Below are positions 46,912-58,259 of a stretch of DNA of 64,000 bases, in pieces (within the stretch, counting starts at the first letter, position 1; every line of letters begins with the position of its first letter). Below the pieces are notes generated by a model, which saw only the letters and a list, made by a program, of their open reading frames with translations, searched no databases and was not told the origin of the DNA. Source of the DNA: Phoronis australis (lineage: Eukaryota > Phoronida > Phoronidae); contig NMRA01000004.1 in assembly GCA_002633005.1 (NCBI GenBank), forward strand, positions 238,353 to 302,352, given 5' to 3'. Position numbers and translations under genes: made by a program.

Positions 46912-49337
46912 CAACATAAAGAAACTAGAGCAGGACGTCAACAGTTATGTTGTTACCCAAGGCTTTACTACAACAATGATGGCATCAAGATGTAAAGAAA
47001 GGTTTACTTAAAAAGTCAGGAACATGATGAGGTTGCACGAATTTCTCAGGGAACAAAGCCAGGCACGTAACTTGTCTGCTAACTTACAAACTTGCCAAAT
47101 TTTGTCGACTGCACGCTCTCTTGCGGGAAATACGCTACAGTACTTAAAAGTGCTGCGCTCTATTGTCTAAACTTGAAGCTGCATTACAGCCTGCGCATTG
47201 CTTAGTTGCTAAAAACGAAGATTACTTCCAAATCGGACTCACAGCAATCCCTACAGTGAAGGGAGTTTATTTCCGTTTCTAAAAAGACGAAACCGTCCAC
47301 GACTCAAGAACACATTTCGGAGTTTGTTGGGATTGACCAACTCCTTAGCAACGGATGCCTCAGTACTAGTACAATAGCAAACTCTTTGTAAGGTATTACT
47401 ACGACAATAAAAAACTAAAAAAATTGACGAGTCCGCAACTAATATAGACTGTGACCGCTGGCTCTGGCTGTCCCCAGTAGAAACGGTGAGCTCCTATAGG
47501 AGCTCCTAGGAGCTTCATACGCCGGAAGCTTTTCCACGCGGCGAGTTATGCCTCCACACTGGCATCAAAGTCGCGCTGTGTTAAGTACCTTTTGCGCATA
47601 GAGGGCCTTAGGAGGCCGTCCTTCCAACTCGAACAGATATTTCCGTAATCAAACTCTTTTTCAAGCAGTCCTTCGTTCAGTTGCCTAAATCTGCAACTGA
47701 CCATTTTTACACTGCACGGGACCCATTTGATAAGACTAAAAGGCCGAATTTGATTTTTTTCGTTTTTTAGCATACTAAACTGGGCGAAACGCAATTCACT
47801 TGTTTTTTTTACCCTTTTCACATTTTCCAGCTAATGACAATAAACTTTTCATTCCACCCGCTACAGCTAAGCATGAATCTGCAATATAATTTTTCTTTCA
47901 CAATTTCCATTGGCCGGGCAAGGCGGTCATCGAACTTTCTCAGACATCGTTTCTAACACTAACAACTGAAAGGTCTTCGTAGTGATCTACAATAAGTATG
48001 CCGGGGAAGTCATTAATTTCATAATAGCGAAATCGTACAAGATATTTTATATCTGTGAGAAGAATCACCGCGTTGATTCTGGAATTACCGGCGACCTCGT
48101 TCCTTGAAATCACCGTGTCAGTGATTTTAAGAATCACCGAGCAGGGTAATTTTAATGTGCTTAAAATTGTCAGCATCATGAAACATCCCCTTATAACACT
48201 GCATGTAACAACCCTGAATTCAATATCCCAAAAAGGAGAAAATGGAAGTAAAGCCACTTCAGTTGAAAGTTTCTTAGCTCCACAGACATGAGTGTGACGC
48301 ATGAACGTCAGCGTCAACGTGTAATGTCCATCAACACGCGAGGTTTCTTGTACAAATATGTGCCACATCTGCGCTTCTCCGGTGTCTCGAGGAAGTGAAG
48401 AGTCGCAGCGAGGTCAATTACTAAGTTGTCACAACCGCTACCATCGGACCGCCTCGACATTCTTTATCATGACATAAACCTCGGAAAAATGAACTGCAAT
48501 ATCTGACGACTTTTCCCACTAAACACTATTGAGGATGACTTTCTTGTGGTTGTCCCGATTTCTCGTATCTAATAATTAACATATCGTCAGATAGTGTTTG
48601 CGGGTGTTCTTATTTGACAGCTGGTCGGACTAGTGGGGTTGTTTCAGGTGTTTATGATATGAAATTTGTCATTTTAAGCTGACTTTAAAAACCACAACTG
48701 TGGTTGCAAATGTAGAAGAAAGAAATTAGATATCGGATAAGCATTTACGATAAAAATTCAAAACTTTGTGAAAACTCGTAATATATTTTCTAGTTTCTTT
48801 CAAATAATTCAAAACTTACATAAAATGCCAAAACACTAGAATTCAGCAACTTTAAATTTTTTTTTGAGGAATCTCACGAGACTGATTTAAATGAAATTCA
48901 ATTTTCGTGTTTAAGTCACCTCTCTACCGTCTGACACAGCGCCACTTATACTTTCGTAGCACAGTGAAAGAGTGTAATCACCTCTCTTAATTTCAACTAC
49001 GTTCCACCAAACCCCATTAGTGGTCCAAATTCCACAACCTGTTCCTGAATAAAACTTTGCCCATTAGGTTGACAAAAAGTACGCTCTAGTTTGTATTTTA
49101 CACACCAACACCATTACCCTTTGACATTATAGGGCAAATTTTTTATGCACCATTAATCTTTTAAAAATAGTACGTTTAAATCATAGTGGCGTTACAGTTA
49201 CAGTCCTCCTTTTAACCTTTCAAATTCAAAATCTGGAAGTTCTAAGCGGTGCAGTTTAAAAATGGGAAACTTCATTTTGAGTCTGATTGCAAGCCGGAGC
49301 AGGGGAAACTTGAGACATTCTTCGCTGCAGGTCTTAA
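46912..49337. other. 5' flank of the MIF4G gene, intergenic
   Basis: GC content rises at 46.9-47.7 kb, as expected around a promoter. The palindromes at 47488-47514 lie here. Open stretches of 91 aa (minus 47546-47821) and 142 aa (minus, 47940-48368) match nothing I know and lack splice or context support. Confidence 0.4.
47488..47514. repeat. Overlapping perfect palindromes
   Basis: gagctcctataggagctc (18 bp) is its own reverse complement and overlaps agctcctaggagct (14 bp, also perfect). Confidence 0.85.
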
Positions 49338-50785
49338 AGGGGAAGACAACCTTTCTCTTGCCATTTTTAGTAAAAATACGGTTCGCCGATTATCCTGGAC
49401 ATATGCTTCAGTTATTAACGGCTCCCCGTAATTTTATTAATTAGTTGTGCACTACTCCGGAAGTGACGTTTAGGGGGTTAAGAATTTCCCGCTATTTCGT
49501 TTCTAGTGCGTTCGAGTTACTGTGGGGATCTGTTCTACTGTTGTTTTTGTGCTGGTCTCCTAAAATTGTCGTCACCACTTCCCATCGACGAGTATTCTAC
49601 GACAAGTTAGGTTGTCAAAGAACTGAATTACGTTGGAATCTTTTAGTTTGTAATAGCAGTGGGTGGATATATGTTTTAGCACGAGTATAGTGAGGCAGAA
49701 TACAGACAGCTGCTGAGAGGGATGGGGCAGAGACTGAGGACAGACATGGTGGGACGTCTTGGCGCAAATGCAAGGTGTGCACTGTTCTTTATGCCGACCT
49801 CAATGGAATACCTATGCTGTTCCAACTGGATGGTGACCTGAGCACCCAAACCGCTTACATCCAGCCGCGGTGTGACTCCCTCGCTACACACCAGGCCGCT
49901 TCTAAGTAGCTCCAATACTTCAGTCAAGTCCACAATAAATTTATCACAGTTTGGCTCATCGGCCTGACCACTGGACGACGGAACTGTCCTCCCCCAACAC
50001 TGGATGTCGAAGTTGGCCTGTATTCACTAGTATTACTCAACATCGCTGCAGGGCTGCTTAGAGTCTCTGGGCTGGAAACAACACCAGCACAGGGCAAATA
50101 ACTGCTAGTTCCTAGAATTGCACGCTCTGGGGTACGTTCGGAGGCACGGGTGATAGTAGATGAAGCGCCTCCAGTCACTGATAGAGGCCACAGCTCGCGA
50201 GACCACTCGCTTGAAAAATGCATTTCTCGGAGGTGGCGACGAGGCACTGCCGGGAATCAACAGCGAAAGTATGGCACCCTTCTTCAGGGGTTGTTTTGCA
50301 GGAACCTTCACTGATTCCGTGTAATTCTTTCGTAATTCAACAGGCAGGAAATGCTTGTCACACACTCGGTAATTCTCCACTGCTTTGCGCGTTGCGTAGA
50401 CGGTAACGCTGCGTTCTTCACTCAAACGAGCCAAGTACGGCGTAGCGTGTCATCTTTCGGAAAGCAGTGTACTGGCATACCCAAAGTGCGCGTGAGACGA
50501 TGACGAGTACACCCCGGTACACAGCAACCGTGCGGCATGTTGACTGACTGGTAAACAAACGCAAACGGCGACTGAACTTATCACAACCGGGGTAAAATAA
50601 TGACTGTCTCGATAGCTCATACAGAAAACAAAATGGAGGAAAAAGTCTTAAACCCCTAAACGTCACTTCCGGAGTAAGGCAAGACTAATTAATAAAACTA
50701 CGGGAAGTCGTTATTAACTGAAAAATATGTCTGGAATAATCAACGAACCATACTTTTACAAAATTGAAAAAGGTTACTTTCTCCT
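49338..50785 (-). mobile_element. Kolobok-type DNA transposon with THAP fragment
   Basis: 1448 bp flanked by TTAA on both sides (49334-49337 and 50786-50789). Terminal inverted repeats of about 145 bp begin agg(g/a)gaa and share ttattaattagt and actccggaagtgacgtttag. The interior carries a minus-strand THAP zinc finger (50345-50538). TTAA targets plus a THAP domain are what Kolobok transposons show; P elements also carry THAP but do not use TTAA. The transposase core is absent, so this is a non-autonomous derivative. Confidence 0.8.
50105..50538 (-). pseudogene. Broken THAP-domain ORF inside the Kolobok-type element
   Basis: Begins at ATG 50538 with MPHGCCVPGCTRHRL (first two zinc Cys), then VHCFPKDDTLRRTWLV and a TGA. 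One frame over the domain resumes (LARLSEERS ... ENYRVCDKHFLP), supplying the C-x2-H half of the C2CH zinc finger, and LKKGAILSLLIPG resembles the AVPTIF box that closes THAP domains. A single-base frameshift therefore splits it. Downstream is Ser/Pro-rich and unrecognised. Confidence 0.8.
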
Positions 50786-50789
50786 TTAA

Positions 50790-52533
50790 CGGATAGCGTG
50801 CCCCAGAATTAACGCACTATCTATCATCGTATAGGCTTACATGAACAACAAGAAAGTTCGTGAAAACTCACCAAGTTTACCTTTCAACCAATTGCAAACA
50901 ACAGTGCCTCTTCGTTACACCTGGATTTGTGATGAACTTTCTGGCAAGGTCTCCAGTTTTGAAAAACGCACAAAAAACTTTTTCTCCCGAGCCCAGTTTC
51001 AAACTCACCTCCCTCAGATGATATATGCGCCCATGCGTTCTTATTAATGTTGTATCTTCAGTAAAAGCTTAGAACTGGCGGTAGTTCCTTTAGTCGTATG
51101 CTCAAAGATGTCACATTTTCATTCACCTAGGAGTAAAGACCCGGGATCAAGATATCAAATAAGAACGTGCATTGCGTGTTGTCAGTAGCGTGCAGGAGGG
51201 GTTTGGGGGGAGAGGGATGGGGGCCGACCTTAGACAGCAGGCATCCAAATCGAGGGGCATCCATTCACAATGAACAAACCTTTTTAGGTTGTGATTGATT
51301 CGTGGTTAAAAACTGAATAAAGTTTCTATTTTGCGTTTCATCTTTTTTACTTTTGTTAGTACTAGGATCCATGCATTTGAGTAGAGAGCCGAGGGGCATC
51401 CGAGAAAAAATCGCCCCGGCACCACCAAACCTCTGCGTGCTATTGCGTGTTGTGACACAACCGGTGACGTGAGGAGCGTTTCACGGATCGCTTTTTATTT
51501 TGAAAGGAAAAATACATTTGATTGCATGGAGATTGCCAATTTCCACGAAGATGCCTAAAAATAGCAGCTTTTATACTGACGTCTAATTCAATTTCATAGA
51601 AGCAATTGGAAGGAAAATAACTTACTATCTCTATCTAACGGCATTCAACATTGTTGTGGTCCTGTGGGTTTGATGAGTGGACGAACTTGAGGCTGGTGCT
51701 TGAAAGCAAGTTATGAATTTCAAAGTTCAGTCATAACGCTCCTCTATTAAAGTGATGAAGTAGTGCCAGACGTGCGGTGTTTGTAGGGAAATCGACAAAT
51801 TCAGATTGTCTTTTTGACAATTATTCAAACTTGGAAGCACGTGTTGCTTAGATAGTCACACTTACTTGGAGAAAACACGAGGTAACTTTTTATTATCAAA
51901 ATCCGAAACCGGCTTAGTTTGCCTGAAAATGATACCATCTGTTATTAAATCTTTTATAAGTGTATAATGTTGCTGAATTTTGGAAATCATTTAAATTTAT
52001 TATTGTTAAATGCCCGATTAGTTTTCTAGGACAAGCGTCACGGATAGCTCTCACTGGCAATGACATGATAAATCATGCAAAAAGTTATCATGAGAGACAT
52101 TATTAACCTCAAATGCTCGTAAAACGATACACTGTCACAAAATAAGATAATAAATTCCACCTGTTTTCATCATCTGTTACTACCATATATACCTTCACTT
52201 TAATCTTAACGATCATATCATTTCAGAGTTCAGACGCGAGTGTTATCTTTGATAAGGTTGGTATTTGGTTTGTTTTTTTTTGTTAAATTGCCAGAGACAT
52301 GTTTTTTTGCAATAAAGTTAAATTTCCGAAACAACTCTTGGATGTGAAAATCCAAATTTAAGATACCATTTTTGTTGTCTGATCGACTTCATTTGCTTAG
52401 GAATGTATATACTTGTAGTGAATACAAAGGTTACATTCGATCCAAAATGTGTTGTTCAGTTTAAAAGTCACTGTTTGAGAAGAAAGAGGAGATTGTTTCA
52501 TTTTGGAAACACTTTCTCATTGTTTCTTTTTAG
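50790..52533. other. Intergenic; holds dispersed repeat S copy 1
   Basis: No gene recognised apart from repeat S (51305-51455). The right end is the 5' flank of the plus-strand secreted-protein gene, with a good acceptor (tgtttctttttag, ending 52533) suggesting an upstream 5'UTR exon. Confidence 0.4.
51305..51455 (+). repeat. Dispersed repeat S, copy 1
   Basis: Shares agtttct(a)...tttactttt, ttagtacta, catttgagtagaga and ggggcatcc with 60635-60775, same orientation. Non-coding, family unknown. Confidence 0.6.
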
Positions 52534-52552
52534 GGCGTACTTGAGCTCAAAC

Positions 52553-52601
52553 ATGGCGTGGCTAGACACAAAGGCACTTACGGTTTTCGTCTGCTCTTTG
52601 A
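52553..52601 (+). CDS. Secreted TSP1/CBD gene, exon 1 (signal peptide)
   Basis: 16 codons plus one base, consensus donor TTTGA|GTAAGT. Begins MAWLDTKALTVFVCSL, continued by SVAYC in exon 2: short n-region with Lys, hydrophobic core, small residues before the likely cleavage site near Ala/Tyr. This ATG is chosen because it gives a signal peptide in the phase of exon 2. Confidence 0.75.
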
Positions 52602-55600
52602 GTAAGTGGAAATATTCACGATGGCTAGAAAACAGACCCCCAGGAACTCCAAACGGCCACTTTTTGCCAAGAATGGTTTTCGTAATTCAATTTATTTACC
52701 AGAACAAATGATACATTGAAGGTCATTCTACACAAGTGTTATTCGACATTATGAAACTAGCTGCATGAAAGTCTATAAGTTTACAACTATATGCTAATAA
52801 ATACCCAAAATTCCTTAAGGGTATTAATTGGGGAAATTTGTGGTTACTTTTCAAACGAAGGAAAGAGGACAATAACTTCCAACAATGTTTGAAACCAGGA
52901 CTTCTAACGTCCTGTTTTTGTCAACATCAGTTGCTGAACGGATCGCTTAGCCGTTTAGTTGATTAATTTTTACACTGGAGAAAGTTGACATGGTATTTGC
53001 TGAAATGTTCATCTTGGGGTTGAATAACTTAAAACGCTACCTTGAACGAGAGTTACGAATGATAAACACGGGGTTTCAGGATATTTCTATTATCAATCGC
53101 AGGCGTGGCGTACTGTAGTTGTCCTCAACCCGTAGCTGGTCAACCCGACCCCCCATGCTGTCAGAAAACGTATGGAATAGTCAATACCTACACGCCAATA
53201 GATGAATGCAGGCGATTCAAGCAGACAGCTCCTGGTTACGCACCAGGAATACACCAGTGTCCTTTACTTCATCTATTTAGCACAAGAACCTGTCGATGCG
53301 AACTACCAAAGGATGTTAATTGTCATTCAACAGGTGAGTCAAAGCTTTTCATTTAAGCCGACGTTTCTGAGAGCAAGCTGAACGAAAGCAAGTCTGAATG
53401 ATGCCGGATCCACGAGAGACGACCACCCCGCTTTCCGAACTGCTTTTTGAGTATCAGTTTTGGAAATAATGAATCTGCTTCCCGCAACGCACAAATCTGC
53501 ATTGAGCTCCGAACTATTGTTTCAAGTGTATGCGTACGTGCCACTCAATTGCATACCCTGCATTCGAAAGCTAAAGACACCTGCCGGAATGCTCGATTTA
53601 GATTTCAAGCACATTCTAAATATTTGAATGGCATTTACTCAAAGCTTTGTTCTAGTGAATTTGGCAGCAACTGCTGTAAATTCCAAATCAATGTGCCACG
53701 ATGGACTTGACGCATCCAATGAGGGAACACGACGTTCAGTGTTTTGTAATCTGTCTAACCTTTCGATTTATTACTTAACTCTGGGTTGCTTAAACTAAAC
53801 TTGAGTTTACCATTTCTTAAAGAAAGGCGCGAACTGACTACTAATTGTTTGAAAAATGATATTTCAGGTGGTGCTGGCGGTTGGGGACAGTGGATGACAA
53901 AGACAAGTTGTATCGGACAATGTGGCAGCACAGGGTACATGGAACAGACTCGTGCCTGTGACAATCCACAGCCATCTGGTGGTGGAAAATATTGCCAAGG
54001 CCCGTCAAGTCGAACTGTAGCCTGTCAAACAGATCCATGTGCTACAAGTAATTTCAGAAAGTTTGATTTACGCTTTGGGGACTCAGAGAGCTTTTATTAT
54101 GGGTCCCTCGGCTCTAATGTTTAATCACGTGCTTGATCGCATACATGCACTTGCAAACAGGCACTGCACAAATCCAAAAATTGCAATGCACAGATTAGGT
54201 CAAATGAGCACACATGGTTCTTGTCTCTGTTTTTTTATCAAGTCGGTGGTGCAGTGCTTTTTCAGTTGATCACCTTTTCAAAATTGAAAAACCACCTGAA
54301 GGCCAGCAAAAATGGTACGCGTCTTTGTGCAGCTCGTCAGCAAAAAGAAACACGAGACCTTGGCTGAAATTGATGGGGGCAGGCTTCTTTAGTCCCTGAG
54401 AGCAAGCTTCAAACTGAGTCGGGGTAAAGAAACAGCATAGCTTTTATGTTAATATTTTCATCAAAACAACAATTTTAAGGGGAAGATAACTGCGGGGTTT
54501 TGTGTTGCCAGCTTCCTGGTTGTAGTAAAATAGGAATTGTTTACTTGCTTTATATGTCGAAGGCCCTACGGTTCAAACACTCACTATCTCCCCTACTTAA
54601 GCTGTTTTTACACGAGGAACAATTGTCACGGTGCGAGTTGTCACGGCTGTGCGACGTGCTCCACTTAAGTCGCATTTACACGACATTAGATCACAATCTG
54701 GATCGGCATGAGTCATTTACACAAAGACTGTCTGCCTATGCCAGCATAAACAATAGCGACCGTCCAAACTCTGTGGAATGCAAGCGGATCACCCGGTATA
54801 TACGTTATTGTGCAACCCCATTGGAAAGATAATCCCTTTCCGCCCTACCCCCGCCCAGTTGTGTTCAGACGTGTAGTTTACACTGAAGCAACTAATCGAG
54901 TGCAACTCGCTTTACCTCAAACCGGTGTCAAAAATGACCGCCGCGGTGTCAACTCGCTCCGTGCCAGTCGCGTTTACACACGCACTTGTTCCCGATCAGC
55001 TGTTCCATGTTAAGTGCCGTTTACACTCCAAAAGTTGACACGGATCAGCTGACACGGAGCGAAATGTTCCAGTATGTAAACGGCACTGACACGGAGCAAA
55101 TTGACACAGCGGTGACAACTTTTGCCACCCGTTTGTGAGGTGGGGCAATTTGCGCTCGAACATATTGCTCCGTGTCAATTTATACGCCATAAACGCGAAA
55201 CTAGGGCAAGGCGGAAAGGATCATCTCTACTGCGCTTGTGCAATGACCTACATACGGGCTCTCTGTCTCTGCAACTCCCGCTATTTGAAAACCTGCGCAT
55301 GTGCATTTCACTCTTCAGCCGGTACAACTTCCGTCTTGCCACAGTTAATGAAATCGCGTGTGTCAAACGGCAACTTGACTCCGATGAAGTTGCTCCGTGT
55401 CAGTTGCGCTGGATCAAAAGTTGATGTCTAAACGGGACTTAAGTTGCTCCGTGACAACTGTCTCCCGTGTAAATGCGACTTAACGAGCACACACCGGCGA
55501 TGTAAACTACGGTGATGGTGGAGGCGGAAGGTGGGAGTGGACTTGTCCACCTCCCAGTTTTTCATTCCAGACTTTCCAGAAAAACGTATATCGAGTCTTT

Positions 55601-56848
55601 GACTTCCCCGTTTGTTGTTTCTTGATATTACTTTATGATTGCTTGCCACCGAGTGTGTCAGCTTGAAATCTTAAAAGGTGCTGGATGATTTGCAAAACCC
55701 TCAGCCACCACCGTGACATATCAAGCGACTTTTAAATCACATGAGAGCGGGATTTTAATATGCCGTTATCAATTCAATCTATTTACCTGTCATTTAGGTT
55801 GTGTTGACCCTCACGACGGACTAGACCCCCTATGTTGCGAGAGAGTTTGGCCCGTGAACTCGGACGTCAACAGATACACTATAGTAACTGGGAGTGGCTG
55901 CAAGATGTACCATCACGAGGCTCTTGGAAACGCCAACGTCCCAGCCAGAAACAAACCGTGTCCATCTGGAAAGCTTTTCAACACAAGAAAATGTGACTGT
56001 GATGATGCCGCGAACGTGACCTGCCGTGACCAGTCGTCTCCCCCTCCAGGTAATCAAGTCGATGAAGATATTCAGACTAGAAAGTTCTAAGGGCCTGTGG
56101 CCGGTTACATGAGACAACTAAGCCTTCCCTAAATCTCTTGCGTTTTTGTTTCGTTCTTTACTGAAAGTTGTAATCTTTTTCTACCATTTTATCTTTATTT
56201 TTTAGCTCTTATGACATTTTCTAATAATATAACTAAAAACTGACCCCTTAATTTAATCAAAGTAATTAGGGATAAAATTGACGTAGTAATGATTCCCCAA
56301 AGCATTAGAAAGGACAATAAGTATTTTTACAAGCCCACAAATAGATTTAGGGAACTTAGTTGAGTCCCTATTTGGTACTGTTTCATGCAACGGGGCACAG
56401 GTAGGCACGTAGACAAAGAATATTGTTTGCTTTCCTTGATGTGTTTGGGCATATTCGTGGTAGAAATAAGACCCCAGTTGACTCCCAATGTGTAACTTAT
56501 TCCGTCTCAGTTCAATACTGAGATAAAAAAAAACGTAATAGGCTTATTTACTTTGTCAAATGGTATTAAAAATCATTGCTCCAGTTCCTTTATTTATGAC
56601 TGATTTTAGATCCTTGTGCTGACCCTCACGACGGCTTGAATCCGGCATGTTGTGAACGAGTGTGGCCCGTTAATGATGACGTCAACCGCTACACTCCAGT
56701 CCCGGGAACCAATTGTGCCGAATACAAACACGAAGCGCTCTTCAATGCAAATGTTCCGCCAGTAATACGGAATTGCCCCGCAACGTCTTGGTTCAACACC
56801 AAGAAATGTGACTGCGACTATGGTCCTCTTGTTGATTGCCGTGAATAA
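52553..56848 (+). CDS. Secreted TSP1/chitin-binding-like matrix protein, complete gene
   Basis: Five plus-strand exons (52553-52601, 53103-53333, 53868-54047, 55798-56049, 56610-56848) total 951 nt, 316 aa, ending TAA, with an AATAAA 197 bp beyond. Every intron is phase 1, the hallmark of shuffled extracellular modules, and each exon is one module. Residues 1 to about 21 are a signal peptide (MAWLDTKALTVFVCSLS...). Then come a chitin-binding type-2-like domain (about 22-95), a thrombospondin type 1 repeat (WGQW and CSxxCG-like SCIGQCG, about 96-153), and two tandem chitin-binding-like domains (about 154-316). The latter end FNT(R/K)KCDC...C, like the FNP...CDWP...C end of CBM14, but have eight cysteines with CC and CxC pairs. 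A secreted matrix, cuticle or mucus protein binding glycan is inferred; chitin binding itself is unproven. No transmembrane segment. Confidence 0.85.
53103..53333 (+). CDS. Secreted TSP1/CBD gene, exon 2 (chitin-binding-like domain 1)
   Basis: 231 nt, phase 1-1, acceptor CAATCGCAG, donor CAG|GTGAGT. Cys pattern C-x11-CC-x15-C-x16-C-x10-C-x-C-x7-C, the most divergent of the three domains, ending LFSTRTCRCELPKDVNC. Confidence 0.85.
53868..54047 (+). CDS. Secreted TSP1/CBD gene, exon 3 (TSP1 repeat)
   Basis: 180 nt, phase 1-1. GGWGQWMTKTSCIGQCGSTG, MEQTRACDNPQPSGGGKYCQ and VACQTDPC give the Trp motif and six cysteines of a thrombospondin type 1 repeat. Acceptor TATTTCAG, donor ACAA|GTAATT. Confidence 0.9.
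54597..55482. mobile_element. Inverted-repeat element in intron 3 of the secreted-protein gene
   Basis: Ends cttaagctgtttttacacga and gtgtaaatgcgacttaa are imperfect inverted repeats (about 50 bp). The inside is full of gacacggagcaa-type motifs in both orientations, including aagtgccgtttaca paired with tgtaaacggcact (55012-55090). About 0.89 kb; no transposase seen. Confidence 0.55.
55798..56049 (+). CDS. Secreted TSP1/CBD gene, exon 4 (chitin-binding-like domain 2)
   Basis: 252 nt, phase 1-1. Cys pattern C-x10-CC-x20-C-x19-C-x10-C-x-C-x7-C, starting CVDPHDGLDPLCCERVWPVN and ending with a Pro-rich linker SSPPPG. Acceptor TCATTTAG, donor CCAG|GTAATC. Confidence 0.9.
56610..56848 (+). CDS. Secreted TSP1/CBD gene, exon 5 (chitin-binding-like domain 3, stop)
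   Basis: 239 nt. Same Cys spacing as exon 4 to the residue and high identity (CADPHDGLNPACCERVWPVN), so these two exons are a tandem duplication. Ends CDCDYGPLVDCRE then TAA. Acceptor GATTTTAG. Confidence 0.9.
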
Positions 56849-57044
56849 TTCGTGACGTGTGCGACGAACAAGATTGTACCTGGGCCCAGGAATTAATCTT
56901 CGACCCAGACTCAGGCTCGAAATTGAACCAATCAGGCCAGAAATTTGTAACTTTACTCCAACCATGGTCAGTTTTCGAGTCGAGTTCCGAGTACAAAGAT
57001 TAGGCCCGGGCCCTGCAGTACAGCTATGTAGATTCTCTCTGCAT

Positions 57045-57050
57045 AATAAA
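57045..57050 (+). terminator. Candidate polyadenylation signal of the secreted-protein gene
   Basis: AATAAATAAA, 197 bp after the stop codon and on the coding strand. The natural end of this transcript. Confidence 0.6.
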
Positions 57051-57486
57051 TAAAGCAAACCACGTCCCTGTTTTCCTGCAAACTAGGTCGTACATGCTTG
57101 CCAACAATAGTGACCTCAGTTAATAAATGGAATTTAGATACATGTAGGATAAAACTATTCAGATTTTGAAACGTTTCCGCGGAACACACCATATTTAAAA
57201 CGCAACGTAAGCACAAGTGCTCACCCCACCGTTCCATTCCAAGTTTTTGTCACTGAAGAATAAGATGAGACTTTAATTTGTGCTAAAAATTTTCCGTTGT
57301 GAATGTGAAGATTGCTTTCACACGGTACGGTATTTTTTGGTGTTTTGTATTTTTAAAAAACAAAAACCATTTTCTGACTGAGGAAGGTGGCGAAAGATTA
57401 CCTAATGTCGATGTAGACAAAACATCCCAGTACCCACTAAATACAAATCATGATTAAGACATTACTTATAAAAGGTAATTATTAGT

Positions 57487-57624
57487 CATGGGCGGCGCAG
57501 CACCGAAAAAAGAGGGGGGCGGCTAAAGCCCTCTCTGATGCACCGCCTATAGACCATGTGCAGCGTAGCACCGAAAAAAGTAGTGGGTCTACAGCCCCCC
57601 AGCCCTTATGGTGCGCCGCCCATG
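57487..57624. mobile_element. MITE of the catgggcggcgcagca family (copy 2)
   Basis: 138 bp with terminal inverted repeats catgggcggcgcagcaccga and ggtgcgccgcccatg; the core repeats gcagc(g)agcaccgaaaaaag. Related to 36468-36582. Non-coding. Confidence 0.75.
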
Positions 57625-57947
57625 TTAGTTATTATTTCACTTCATCAACCATCCAGCTGAACCTGTTGATTCAATTAGAGCGGCATGATCAAAATGTCTT
57701 CGTCATAGAAAATAAAAATGCGTGAACTGCAAAGGTCTTCGGAAATTTAGAGGAGCGGTGTCATAAACCTCTTATTTATTCAGTGTTACATTTAGTAGAT
57801 AACTCATGATGACTTAGGAAGACTGTATGTCATGACTGGATAGATGGACGAGATAACTAAACTTTTGGAGAAATCCTCTAGGACTCAGTGTATGCAATGC
57901 TGTGTGGAGGAAGGAGTGAGGAAGACGTCTTTACTCGAACACTATAC

Positions 57948-57953
57948 TTTATT
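57948..57953 (-). terminator. Candidate polyadenylation signal of the choline-transporter-like gene
   Basis: Minus-strand AATAAA (in gcaataaagt) 307 bp after the stop codon. A second AATAAA on the same strand lies at 57775-57780. Confidence 0.45.
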
Positions 57954-58259
57954 GCGGACAGACTAACTAGTGCAAGGACATGTTCTTTTGTCAAGACCCA
58001 AGACCACATGCATAAGCATCGCATTTCATAGAATTGTTTAGCACGAGTTATGTAACAATCATTCTAATTAAATGTGGCATATAAGGTAAATGTAGTTCAG
58101 TGAAAACAGCAATACTATTACAGGGTAGGCCTACAACAGTTACGGAAACAGAAGTCTACGTGCATTCTTCTTGATAACTTCATTGTTACATCACGTATTC
58201 CAACAATACACTATTGTTTTGATACAAGACACACGTATGTAAAATATACCAGTTGAATT

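Noticed and set aside
47546-48368. Minus-strand open stretches of 91 and 142 residues
   Set aside because: No recognisable domain, overlapping open frames on the other strand and palindromic content; not supported as genes.
50841-51047. Plus-strand 68-residue ORF next to the Kolobok-type element
   Set aside because: No domain and no splice or promoter context; length is within chance for this region.
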